Part shown: positions 16,192 through 23,159 of the stretch, one piece after another | Numbering within the stretch: the stretch's first letter is position 1 | How the letters are laid out: every line of letters starts with the position of its first letter | Origin: Bacteroidaceae bacterium | GTDB taxonomy: Bacteria; Bacteroidota; Bacteroidia; Bacteroidales; Bacteroidaceae | Assembly: GCA_017614895.1 (NCBI GenBank) | Contig: JAGAAZ010000001.1 | Coordinates: forward strand, 1-34,683 | DNA: 34,683 nt | Direction of reading: 5' to 3' | Position numbers and translations under genes: made by a program | Notes under the pieces: model-generated | What the model was told of the DNA's origin: nothing | Database searches by the model: none | Seen by the model: only the letters and a program-made list of their open reading frames with translations

Positions 16192-16977
16192 TTATTCAAC
16201 TTCCATAGTTTTAAGTGCCTGTATGGCTTTTTCGAATCCCTGAGCTGCAGAACGTCGCATCCACATTATCGCAGCGTTTTGATCTTTCTCAATACCGACT
16301 CCATCCCAATAACACCATGCAACATTATGTTGGGCATATTTGTTGCCCTTCTCAGCAGCGGCAAGATAGCAGGATGCAGCTCTCGACACATTTTTAGTGC
16401 ATCCTTTCCCTTGTGCATACATGTTACCTAATTTGTTTAATGCAGCAGGGTCGCCTGTTTCAGCAGCCTTTTGGTAATAGCAAAAGGCTGTTTCATGGTT
16501 CTCCTCAACGCCAATACCTTTCTCATAGCTTTCCCCAAGACTTAGAAACTCTTCTGAACTATAGTTGTTGACGAATAAATTCTCATTGTTCAGACCCTGT
16601 ATGTTTTCTTCCTGCCTCTCAACTTTTGGCATCGGTTGTTCGTCGCTCTTCTTCTGATATAAAGTTCCGTCCTCATCCTCTTCTGGCTCTGCAAAGTTTA
16701 TAATGGGGTCGGTTTTCACAGTTACGGCTTCTTTGTCTGGCTCACTTTGATGATTGGACATTACAAAATATACTCCAACAAAAACAGCAAGGATAATTAT
16801 AAAGACAGCGATATGCCATTTCTTGATGCCACCTTCCTTCTTTGGAACCCTTTGTGGTTCTATTGTAAGAACGACATGCTCATCCTTCTTGTCCAACCAC
16901 TTGCCGCAGTGCTTGCACTTTCTTGCCACGGCCATAATCTCTTCGCCGCAATAAGGACATAGTTTTTTCTCTTTCAT
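16192..16977 (-). CDS. Zinc-ribbon membrane protein with Sel1 repeats
   Basis: A 261-residue protein. The N-terminal zinc ribbon (C7, C10, C21, C24 in LCPYCGEEIMAVARKCKHCG) is followed by a membrane helix at about 54-73 (HIAVFIIILAVFVGVYFVM). A disordered acidic stretch of about 65 residues comes next, then three Sel1-like repeats at 141-257, recognisable by ALNKLGNMYAQGKGCTKN and YAQHNVAWCYWDGVGIEKD. Sel1 repeats are helical pairs that hold protein partners together, here outside the cytoplasm. It starts 4 bases after the protease stop and 4 bases before the next gene. Confidence 0.87.
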   Translation of the reverse strand: MKEKKLCPYCGEEIMAVARKCKHCGKWLDKKDEHVVLTIEPQRVPKKEGGIKKWHIAVFIIILAVFVGVYFVMSNHQSEPDKEAVTVKTDPIINFAEPEEDEDGTLYQKKSDEQPMPKVERQEENIQGLNNENLFVNNYSSEEFLSLGESYEKGIGVEENHETAFCYYQKAAETGDPAALNKLGNMYAQGKGCTKNVSRAASCYLAAAEKGNKYAQHNVAWCYWDGVGIEKDQNAAIMWMRRSAAQGFEKAIQALKTMEVE

Positions 16978-16981
16978 GCCA

Positions 16982-18169
16982 TTATTCTTTTAAAAAGTTC
17001 TTAATCAAGTTCATTGGTATACCGAAATTAAAGTCATCATTTAGTGTGGCTTTTGCAAAGTTTACACCTCTCAATGTTCCATCAGCATCAAGCACGGGAC
17101 TACCAGACGAACCCTGCATTGTTGGAATGCTGTAGAGCAGTCTCTCGCCATCAGGCAGTTGCGTTATCTTTCCGCTTGTCATCTGCGCCTTAATACCTTC
17201 TCTCGTTTGTGCAATGGCTATTCCGTGATTATAGCCAATCATATAGAGCTGCTGGTCTATTTTCAAGTCTTCGGCTTCAGATTCTTCTGTGGTTGCTTCA
17301 CCGAAGGACACCTGATTAAACCATTCACCGAATGACTTAGATTCCTTTTCTCTCACTACCATGCCAGATACATCAAATACGTATGCAGATTCAGGGGTTC
17401 GTTTGTTTTTAAGTTGTATAATTGCCAAGTCAGCATTTTCACACTTTGAAATCTTACGAACCACACACGCATTTTCTCCCAAGAAATCATCGAAATCATC
17501 AACATACGTTTCATTATAAGCTATGCCTATTTTTGAATAAGTCCTTACCTTAATAGCACGCGGATTAGAGTTTGCGCTGATAAAGTTGCAAAGGTTTCTC
17601 CACCCTTCATACCATTCTTCTACGGCTGCCATGGCAGTGTTAATTTTTTGTAACATCTCCTGATTAGTCACATAAACATTGCCTAAGAAGTCCAAACTAT
17701 AACATTCCGCTTTCTTGGCTTTAAGTTTTGTGTAAGCCTGTCTTGCCATGTCCATAGAGTCAAGATAGGTTTGACGCTCCCGTCGCAAAGAGGCAGCTAT
17801 CTTTTCTTGCGCGTCAAACTCGTCTAAAGAAATATCAACCACATGTCTATTGGTCATAATATCCCCCTTGCTATCTATGAAGAATCCTGTTCCAAATTGA
17901 CGATTGGTATTCTGCTTTATGGCATTAACATCCGCTGTGAGATGTACAAGCTCGCCATCATCACCAAGTCCAGCCATATACATCGTTTGACCTGTAGGCA
18001 AAGTAAGCGAATAGTAATACTCACAATAGATAAGCACTACACCTGATGCACATTCTTCAAATATTTGTTCAGGCGTTTTCTTTGCGGGTTCATTCTTGCA
18101 ACCTACAAGTATCAACAGACATGTCAATACAAATAAGGCGATTGGACGATAAGTTTTAGTAGCAGCCAT
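16982..18169 (-). CDS. Trypsin-like serine protease lipoprotein, first gene of the zinc-ribbon operon
   Basis: A 395-residue protein with a lipoprotein signal: a hydrophobic run ending LILVGC, with Cys24 as the lipid anchor. I start at ATG 18167-18169; an ATG two codons earlier is equally possible. The chymotrypsin-fold catalytic triad is visible: His109 in MTNRHVV, Asp247 in NADLAIIQL and Ser355 in QGSSGSPVLD. Between His and Asp, residues ~120-210 form a helical, charged insertion not usual for small trypsins. There is no PDZ domain, so it is not a standard DegP/HtrA. It probably acts in the periplasm or at the outer membrane. Its frame stays open 204 bases upstream, but that part overlaps a structured RNA element. 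Confidence 0.88.
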   Translation of the reverse strand: MAATKTYRPIALFVLTCLLILVGCKNEPAKKTPEQIFEECASGVVLIYCEYYYSLTLPTGQTMYMAGLGDDGELVHLTADVNAIKQNTNRQFGTGFFIDSKGDIMTNRHVVDISLDEFDAQEKIAASLRRERQTYLDSMDMARQAYTKLKAKKAECYSLDFLGNVYVTNQEMLQKINTAMAAVEEWYEGWRNLCNFISANSNPRAIKVRTYSKIGIAYNETYVDDFDDFLGENACVVRKISKCENADLAIIQLKNKRTPESAYVFDVSGMVVREKESKSFGEWFNQVSFGEATTEESEAEDLKIDQQLYMIGYNHGIAIAQTREGIKAQMTSGKITQLPDGERLLYSIPTMQGSSGSPVLDADGTLRGVNFAKATLNDDFNFGIPMNLIKNFLKE

Positions 18170-18239
18170 TAGCATCCTTATTAGACAGTTCTTTGTTACT
18201 TTTCTTATGCAGCACCAGAATGGCGTAACCACTCTTACC

Positions 18240-18418
18240 GCATTTAACTTAGAGGCGGCCTCGGATGGAAACCTCTGACTGTTTTTAATAAGAATGCGCC
18301 ACGCCATAAGGTGTCGCATAGCTAAGCAACAGTCGAGGTAAGCCAACACTGACCAACCTTGCATAGAAATCATTCCGTCTTATTTCCAATTGAGTTTCCG
18401 AGGCTCTTGGTTAAATGC
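18240..18418 (-). ncRNA. Highly structured RNA element upstream of the protease gene
   Basis: Read on the minus strand, the ends pair: GCATTTAAC (18410-18418) with GTTAAATGC (18240-18248). Further in, CCTCGG pairs with CCGAGG (18398-18403 with 18259-18264), GGAAAC with GTTTCC, and CCTCGACTGTT (18328-18338) with AACAGTC-A-GAGG (18272-18283, one bulged base). A small hairpin (GCGACACC...GGCGTGGCGC) lies in the middle. This nested set is far beyond chance for 180 bases. A -7 box at 18470-18477 lies just upstream. I see no terminator before the protease ATG, so it may be a leader or a separate RNA; I cannot match it to a known family. Confidence 0.6.
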
Positions 18419-18469
18419 GAAATAATAGCTAATGCATCGTCGTCTGGGATTTCTCCCCCAAACGGTTTG

Positions 18470-18477
18470 CAAAAGTA
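18470..18477 (-). promoter_or_regulatory. Likely -7 box for the structured RNA and zinc-ribbon operon
   Basis: The minus strand reads TACTTTTG at 18470-18477, a match to TAnnTTTG. No clear TTG box is found 19-21 bases upstream; the region there is an AT-rich run. Transcription would start near 18463, giving about 295 bases of leader before the protease ATG at 18169. Confidence 0.5.
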
Positions 18478-18784
18478 CAATTTTTATTTTAAAATATGGT
18501 AGTGAAAGTGGGAAAAACGAACTGTTTGCTTGTTTTTCATACAAAACAGGCAATGTTTAAGCCCCAAATGGCTAAAAACGGATTATTATTTCCCAAAACT
18601 GTATATGAACATAGATGATTTGTTTTGCTACTTTGTGAATCTGTTGCAACATTTTGTGACTTGTCCAGATGCAGAGGATTATGTCATTTCAAAACGAAGA
18701 ATGAATTGAGTCCCAATTCTCGGTTATTGGGAACATCACAAAGAGTGACTTTTTGTTTCAGAAAACACTTCTTTTGCTGACATA

Positions 18785-18916
18785 ATGAAAGTTTGCCCAA
18801 ACCTTTGCTTAAACACCCTCAAAGTGCCCCTTAAAAATTACCCAGTTGGGAAAAACTTTTTTCCCAGTTAGGAAAATATTTTTTCCCAGTTAGGCGCAAA
18901 AAAATGCCTAACTGGG
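18785..18916. repeat. Second period-22 repeat array with a terminal hairpin
   Basis: The core CCCAGTT(A/G)GG starts at 18841, 18863 and 18885, exactly 22 bases apart, each followed by an A/T-only run. The unit at 18906-18916 is the same core inverted, so 18885-18895 (CCCAGTTAGGC) pairs perfectly with it around a 10-base A-rich loop. Weaker units continue leftwards at the same pitch to about 18785. The gap 18484-18784 is AT-rich, holds one more hairpin (CCCAAT...ATTGGG near 18713-18731), and otherwise shows nothing I can support. Confidence 0.75.
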
Positions 18917-19017
18917 CCATGTCCTTGCGGTATCTCCCAAATGCAAGCAGAGAAGCAAAAAGAGTGACAAAATGTAAATTGTCTTTAATCGACGTCAATT
19001 TCCCTTGGCCCATTTGG

Positions 19018-19176
19018 CTAACTCTGCAATTTGGACTCCCTTGCAATACGTTGTTCCCGCAATCTCCTGACTTGATTTAAGCACTCTTCTTGCGACAGAG
19101 GATGCTGCCTCATAAAGGTCAGGAAAATTTGTTTCCTTGCCAATTGCTGCTTGTGGTATTCGTTCAATTCTTTCAT
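19018..19176 (-). CDS. Possible 52-residue charged small protein
   Basis: An ATG at 19174-19176 opens 52 codons on the minus strand, too short for most gene calls. The product is strongly charged and helical in pattern (MKELNEYHKQQLARKQIFL, later QEECLNQVRRLREQRIARE), which looks more like real coding than random sequence. I do not recognise it and see no promoter upstream. It ends about 100 bases before the 18785-18916 array on the same strand, similar to the short ORF that precedes the first array at 12283. It could also be the end of a lost larger gene. Confidence 0.4.
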   Translation of the reverse strand: MKELNEYHKQQLARKQIFLTFMRQHPLSQEECLNQVRRLREQRIARESKLQS

Positions 19177-19182
19177 TGTCGT

Positions 19183-19593
19183 ATGAATGGCTACTCTTCT
19201 ATGATGAGTCGTCCATTATATGTACAGAATAGTATTGTAGCGGTAGAATACTTCTTGGACGATTTGGATCCTGGTGAAGGTAAGGCCATCGCGGTTAGTT
19301 TGCCTATACGTTTGGTGGAGCCATTCATTTTCGATGTGGAAACCGATGTTTTGACAGTGGGCATGCATCTATTCAATCTCCGAGCAAAAGACGAAACAGG
19401 CAAATGGTCAGTGCTTCGTAGTGTGCCATTTGAAGTGATAGATGCCGCAACTCTTATCAATCCCCTTGTCATTGATAATAGCATCATTGAAAGTATCTTT
19501 ACATTAGATGGACGTAAGGTGGATGCTTTGCAGAAAGGAATGAATATTATCCGTATGAGCAATGGAACTACAAAGACCGTGTATGTGAAGTAA
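19183..19593 (+). pseudogene. C-terminal remnant of a surface or secreted protein
   Basis: About 137 codons that look like the end of a larger exported protein. The segment AVEYFLDDLDPGEGKAIAV followed by GMHLFNLRAKDETGKWS resembles the repeated beta modules of Bacteroidota surface proteins. The final ~30 residues (FTLDGRKVDALQKGMNIIRM, ending VYVK) resemble a Prevotella-type C-terminal sorting tail. No signal peptide or promoter precedes it. The frame stays open upstream to 19090, but that part overlaps the small minus-strand ORF and reads as noise. I infer a gene that lost its 5' portion in a rearrangement. Confidence 0.6.
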
Positions 19594-19616
19594 GTCTTAT
19601 ATGGCACAAATGAATA

Positions 19617-19655
19617 AAGGTGGGTACGCAGAGTCGGCGCCCACCTTGTTCTTAT
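19617..19655 (+). terminator. Terminator after the surface-protein remnant
   Basis: AAGGTGGG (19617-19624) pairs with CCCACCTT (19640-19647), with an inner CGC/GCG pair. The tail GTTCTTATTATT is only moderately T-rich. It is consistent with the end of a once-functional gene. Confidence 0.55.
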
Positions 19656-19713
19656 TATTCAGATTGGTGTACAGAGTGTTTTTTTATTTTTTTTGAAAAA
19701 TTTTGGCAAAAAA

Positions 19714-19745
19714 TTTGGTTGTATTGAAAATATGTTGTTACTTTG
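19714..19745 (+). promoter_or_regulatory. Probable promoter for the AAA+ ATPase gene
   Basis: TTTG (19714-19717) is followed after 20 bases by TTACTTTG (19738-19745), one mismatch from TAnnTTTG. If used, it leaves a leader of about 355 bases before the ATG at 20109. That leader contains an 11-base direct repeat (CTATCAGAAAC at 19854 and 20016) and a short ORF, but no structure I can name. Confidence 0.45.
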
Positions 19746-19877
19746 CAAGGTTTTTCCACTCTGCGAAAACGGGAGAGGGAAATGACGAGAAAAAAGATCA
19801 TCAAACTTAAAACTTATTAACCCACAAACAACTAAAAAGAAGACTAAAAGAGACTATCAGAAACAACTGAACCAGCT

Positions 19878-19985
19878 TTGACGGATGCTGACCGAAAGAA
19901 CGAAATCCGTGGCTTTTTGCTCAACTTTTTATATGATTTTTTGATGTTGCCCATGGGTATGGGTGGTGCTGCCGTCGGCTCTTGA
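19878..19985 (+). CDS. Possible 35-residue leader membrane peptide
   Basis: A TTG at 19878 opens 35 codons. The product begins with a charged stretch (DADRKNEIRG) and continues as a hydrophobic segment (FLLNFLYDFLMLPMGMGG). It has the look of a one-helix membrane peptide and lies in the long leader of the AAA+ gene. The weak start codon and lack of any recognised relative keep confidence low. Confidence 0.25.
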   Translation: MTDADRKNEIRGFLLNFLYDFLMLPMGMGGAAVGS

Positions 19986-20108
19986 CGATGTGGACACCCC
20001 CTCCCTGCTCGGCGGCTATCAGAAACGGCTCCGACGCTGCTCATTGCAGCCTTCTCCCTAAGAAACAGAAACTTACATCAACAACCAACCCTTTTTATTT
20101 TTTCTTTT

Positions 20109-21218
20109 ATGAAGCATAAACCAGAACTTTTAAGACGCTGCCAAATGATGGCAAACAATGATGTGGAGGAAGATGACGAAGTGTACGTGGATGAGGATTG
20201 TGATGACCTCGAAGAGGACGATCCTCAGGATGAGGAGGAGGATTTTCCCGACACAAAGGGAATCTTCGACTTTACAATGGATGGCTTTGACAAGGATTTT
20301 CCTTTTAGTGGGAGTGCGCCATCCGCGCCCAAGGAGGATCTGAAGGCGGAGGTGCTTCCGCGGATGGAGAACCCCGAGGTGGAGTTGAAGGCACTGACGG
20401 GGTGTCAGGAGATTCGGGAGCAGATTCGTCAACTGACGACCTTGCACCAATACAATCTCATGAGGCGCGACTTCAACCCCCAAGCGCCCTTGCACGCTGT
20501 AAATCTGCACGCCGTCTTTCATGGAGCGCCAGGCACAGGCAAGACAACCCTCTGCCGACTCTATGCCTCGCTGCTGTACAAGGCTGGGGCACTGACCAGC
20601 GGACATGTGGTGGTGGCATCAAGGAGCACGTTTTTGGGCACGAACTTCGGTGATGAGGAGAAGGCTGTGAGGGCTGTGCTGGAGGCCGCCAAGGGAGGGG
20701 TGCTGATGATTGACGAGGCATATCTGCTGAATCCTCCACATCCCAACGACCCTGGTAAGCATGTCCTCCAGTTGATGATGCCGGTCTTGGCGGATGAGAA
20801 TATGCGGGACATCGCCATCGTGCTGTGTGGCTACTCGGAACCGATGGAACGGTTGCTCAGCCTGAACGACGGATTGGCTTCCCGTTTCCCCAACCGGTTC
20901 AAGTTCCCCGATTTCTCTGTGGACCAGTTGCTGGACATCAGCAAGCAGCGTGTCAAGACGTTCAACTACCACTTCACGCCCAAGGCTTGGAAATTGTATA
21001 AGGAAGTGGTGACGCGCGTGTATGAGCATCGTGACAAGCGTACCTGGAGCAATGCCAGAGAGGTGGCACACCTCTTGGAGAAAATCTATATCCATCATGC
21101 CAATCGTTGCATGACAGCGCCCGACCCCAAGAAGGTGCTCGCCATTACAGTGGCTGATATCAGGCCGCTGGTGACCTCCTTCTCCTTCACCCCCCAACAC
21201 CGCATCGGTTTCCGATAG
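20109..21218 (+). CDS. CbxX/CfxQ-like AAA+ ATPase with an acidic N-terminal extension
   Basis: A 369-residue AAA+ ATPase of the CbxX/CfxQ (SpoVK-like) group. Walker A is GAPGTGKT (139-146) with Lys145, and Walker B is GGVLMIDEAYLL with Asp202-Glu203. GLASRFPNRFKFPDFS (~264-280) is the usual arginine-bearing stretch after the sensor. A pore-loop-like GTNFGDEEKAV lies between the Walker motifs. Relatives remodel protein complexes as hexamers (Rubisco activase CbbX, EccA). Residues 18-48 are almost all Asp and Glu, an unusual flexible tail that may recruit a partner. The substrate is unknown and no obvious partner gene lies next to it; the next gene has its own promoter behind a strong terminator. 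Confidence 0.88.
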   Translation: MKHKPELLRRCQMMANNDVEEDDEVYVDEDCDDLEEDDPQDEEEDFPDTKGIFDFTMDGFDKDFPFSGSAPSAPKEDLKAEVLPRMENPEVELKALTGCQEIREQIRQLTTLHQYNLMRRDFNPQAPLHAVNLHAVFHGAPGTGKTTLCRLYASLLYKAGALTSGHVVVASRSTFLGTNFGDEEKAVRAVLEAAKGGVLMIDEAYLLNPPHPNDPGKHVLQLMMPVLADENMRDIAIVLCGYSEPMERLLSLNDGLASRFPNRFKFPDFSVDQLLDISKQRVKTFNYHFTPKAWKLYKEVVTRVYEHRDKRTWSNAREVAHLLEKIYIHHANRCMTAPDPKKVLAITVADIRPLVTSFSFTPQHRIGFR

Positions 21219-21285
21219 CGGTGTGGAAGGAAACAGAAAAACGTCACTCAAAGAACCAATAATGAGTTATCTCACTCATCAGATG

Positions 21286-21326
21286 AAGGGAAATTGCAAG
21301 AAAAATGCAGTTTCCCTTTGTTTTTT
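21286..21326 (+). terminator. Rho-independent terminator of the AAA+ gene
   Basis: AAGGGAAATTGCA (21286-21298) pairs with TGCAGTTTCCCTT (21306-21318) at 12 of 13 positions around a 7-base loop. A T-run follows (TGTTTTTT). The last bases of the stem and the T-run also contain the TTTG box of the next promoter. Confidence 0.85.
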
Positions 21327-21347
21327 CCTCACTTAATCGTACCTTCG
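21317..21347 (+). promoter_or_regulatory. Promoter of the MscS-type channel gene
   Basis: TTTG (21317-21320) is followed after 19 bases by TACCTTCG (21340-21347), one change from the consensus. The spacer ends in CCTCACTTAATCG, shared with promoters at 455 and 4156. The leader is about 15-20 bases to the ATG at 21370. Confidence 0.7.
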
Positions 21348-21369
21348 TTCCCAGAAAACAATCGGAACT

Positions 21370-23139
21370 ATGTATAGATATTTTGTAAGGATCATGGTCG
21401 TCGGCTTGATGCTGATGCGTGCCGCTACAGGTTTTTGCCAAGAAGAGAAGACGCTTGAAACGCCGTCAGTCATTGATTCGTTGCAAGCTGTGAATGACTC
21501 GATTGTGGAGTCGCTGAACCATCAGATTCAGGAACTGAAGCTGAAGGGCATCATGATGCAGGAGCAGTTGGAACGGACGGGCAAGAGTGCGAAGCAAGAC
21601 TCGCTGCGTCAGGCGGAGCGTAAGGCACGGGTGGATTCGTTGAGGAACGTGACGCCTGGTGCGCCATTGATTATTGATGGTGATACGTTGTTGGTGATTT
21701 ATGCCCGTAAGGGTGGTATGTTGCCAGAGGCACGTGTGAGTGCTGCGAGGAGCAAGATCTATGAGGTGGGCAAGCAGTTGACGATGTTTGTGGATTCCAT
21801 CTATGTGTTTGACAGCGAGATGTCGTCGGACGTGATGGTGGGTGAGGATGTCATCCTGAGTGTGACCGACCTCGATGCCTTGTGGATGGGGATGGAACGT
21901 GTGGAGTTGGCTGAGACCTATCGAGATGTCATCAGTGAGAAAGTGAACCAATTGCATGAGACTTATGGCTTACAGCAAAAGTTACAGAGTCTGGGGTGGG
22001 TGGCACTTATTATTGCCATGCAAGTGCTTCTCATTTGGGGCATTGTGTGGCTCTTCCGTATTTGGAAATTCACGGTCACCCGCAGGTTGTTGAGTCGTAT
22101 CCAATCCATCAGCATCAAGAACTACCCCATGCTTGACACACATCGGTTGGGCGTTGCCATCATCTTCGTGTTCAATTTGGTGCGCTGGTTGCTCATTCTT
22201 CTTGTGATTCTCGTGGGCATCACCTTCATGTTCTCCTTCTTCCCCGAGACGAAGACTTTCACTTATACCGTCTTTGGCTTCATCTGGCATCCCTTCCGTG
22301 ACATTCTTAAATCGGTGGTGGTCTATCTGCCTAACCTTTTCAAGATCATTGTCATCATCATCTGTTTCCACTATCTATTGAAACTGGTGCGTTACTTTGC
22401 CAATGAGGTGGCGAGTGGACGCTTGAAGATCAATGGTTTCTATGCCGATTGGGCGATGCCGACCCACACCATCCTGCGTGTGCTGCTCTATTCGTTCATG
22501 CTGGTGATGATTTGGCCCTTGCTGCCCAATTCCGACTCGGAAATCTTCCAGGGTGTGTCGGTCTTCATCGGTGTGGTGGTGTCGTTAGGTTCCACGTCGG
22601 TGGTGGGCAATGTGATGGCAGGATTGGTGATGACCTATATGCGCCCCTTCCGTGTGGGTGACTACATCCGCTATGGGGACACGGAAGGTGAGGTGGTGGA
22701 GAAGAGTATGCTGGTCACTCGTATCCGTACGCGTAAGAATGAAATTGTGACCATCCCGAACTCCAACATGATGAGTTCGCAGACCTCCAACTACACCCTT
22801 TCTGCCCAGCAATACGGGGTCATTGTCCACACGAAAATCACGATTGGCTATGATGAACCTTGGCAGAAGATTGAACGTCTCTTGCTGGAGGCTGCTGACA
22901 AGACCGATGGCATCAAGAAGCATCCGAAGCCCTTCGTTCGCATCACTACCTTGGATGACTTCTATGTGGAGTATGAAATCAACGGTTGTACGGATCGTGC
23001 CAAGACCTTGCCTGTGGTTTATTCTGCTCTTCATCAGAATATCCTTGACACGATGCATGGAGCGGGAGTGGAAATCATGTCACCTCATATCGAGGCACGA
23101 CGTGATAATTTGCCTGTGCAGATTCCGAGTGAGATGTAG
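21370..23139 (+). CDS. Large MscS-family mechanosensitive channel
   Basis: A 589-residue inner-membrane channel, about twice the length of E. coli MscS. It starts with a signal peptide (cleavage near GFCQ, residue ~24). A periplasmic helical domain of about 180 residues follows, rich in Gln, Glu and Asp. Membrane helices lie at about 205-232, 260-290, 318-340 and 365-385. The MscS core comes next: the Gly/Ala-lined pore helix (VSLGSTSVVGNVMAGLVMTY, about 401-420), then RPFRVGDYIRYGDTEGEV of the beta domain, then the cytoplasmic cage. It should release solutes on osmotic down-shock. It has its own promoter and faces the MORN gene tail to tail, 20 bases away. Confidence 0.93.
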   Translation: MYRYFVRIMVVGLMLMRAATGFCQEEKTLETPSVIDSLQAVNDSIVESLNHQIQELKLKGIMMQEQLERTGKSAKQDSLRQAERKARVDSLRNVTPGAPLIIDGDTLLVIYARKGGMLPEARVSAARSKIYEVGKQLTMFVDSIYVFDSEMSSDVMVGEDVILSVTDLDALWMGMERVELAETYRDVISEKVNQLHETYGLQQKLQSLGWVALIIAMQVLLIWGIVWLFRIWKFTVTRRLLSRIQSISIKNYPMLDTHRLGVAIIFVFNLVRWLLILLVILVGITFMFSFFPETKTFTYTVFGFIWHPFRDILKSVVVYLPNLFKIIVIIICFHYLLKLVRYFANEVASGRLKINGFYADWAMPTHTILRVLLYSFMLVMIWPLLPNSDSEIFQGVSVFIGVVVSLGSTSVVGNVMAGLVMTYMRPFRVGDYIRYGDTEGEVVEKSMLVTRIRTRKNEIVTIPNSNMMSSQTSNYTLSAQQYGVIVHTKITIGYDEPWQKIERLLLEAADKTDGIKKHPKPFVRITTLDDFYVEYEINGCTDRAKTLPVVYSALHQNILDTMHGAGVEIMSPHIEARRDNLPVQIPSEM

Positions 23140-23159
23140 GGGCGAGGGGCAAGAAGCTC

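Noticed and set aside
16982..18169. DegP/HtrA identity for the serine protease
   Set aside because: The triad fits, but no PDZ domain follows and a long helical insertion lies between His and Asp.
18170..18373. N-terminal extension of the protease gene by 68 codons
   Set aside because: It lacks any signal-like start, overlaps the structured RNA helices, and would bury the lipoprotein signal inside the protein.
18785..18916. Plasmid-type iteron origin
   Set aside because: The 22-base spacing fits iterons, but there is no replication initiator gene nearby and the setting is chromosomal.
18831..19046. 71-codon minus-strand ORF across the second array
   Set aside because: Most of it encodes the 22-base repeats and it overlaps the better 52-codon ORF in another frame.
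19844..20044. 66-codon minus-strand ORF upstream of the AAA+ gene
   Set aside because: Its composition (Ser, Arg, Lys, Pro) and lack of start signals indicate a chance frame.
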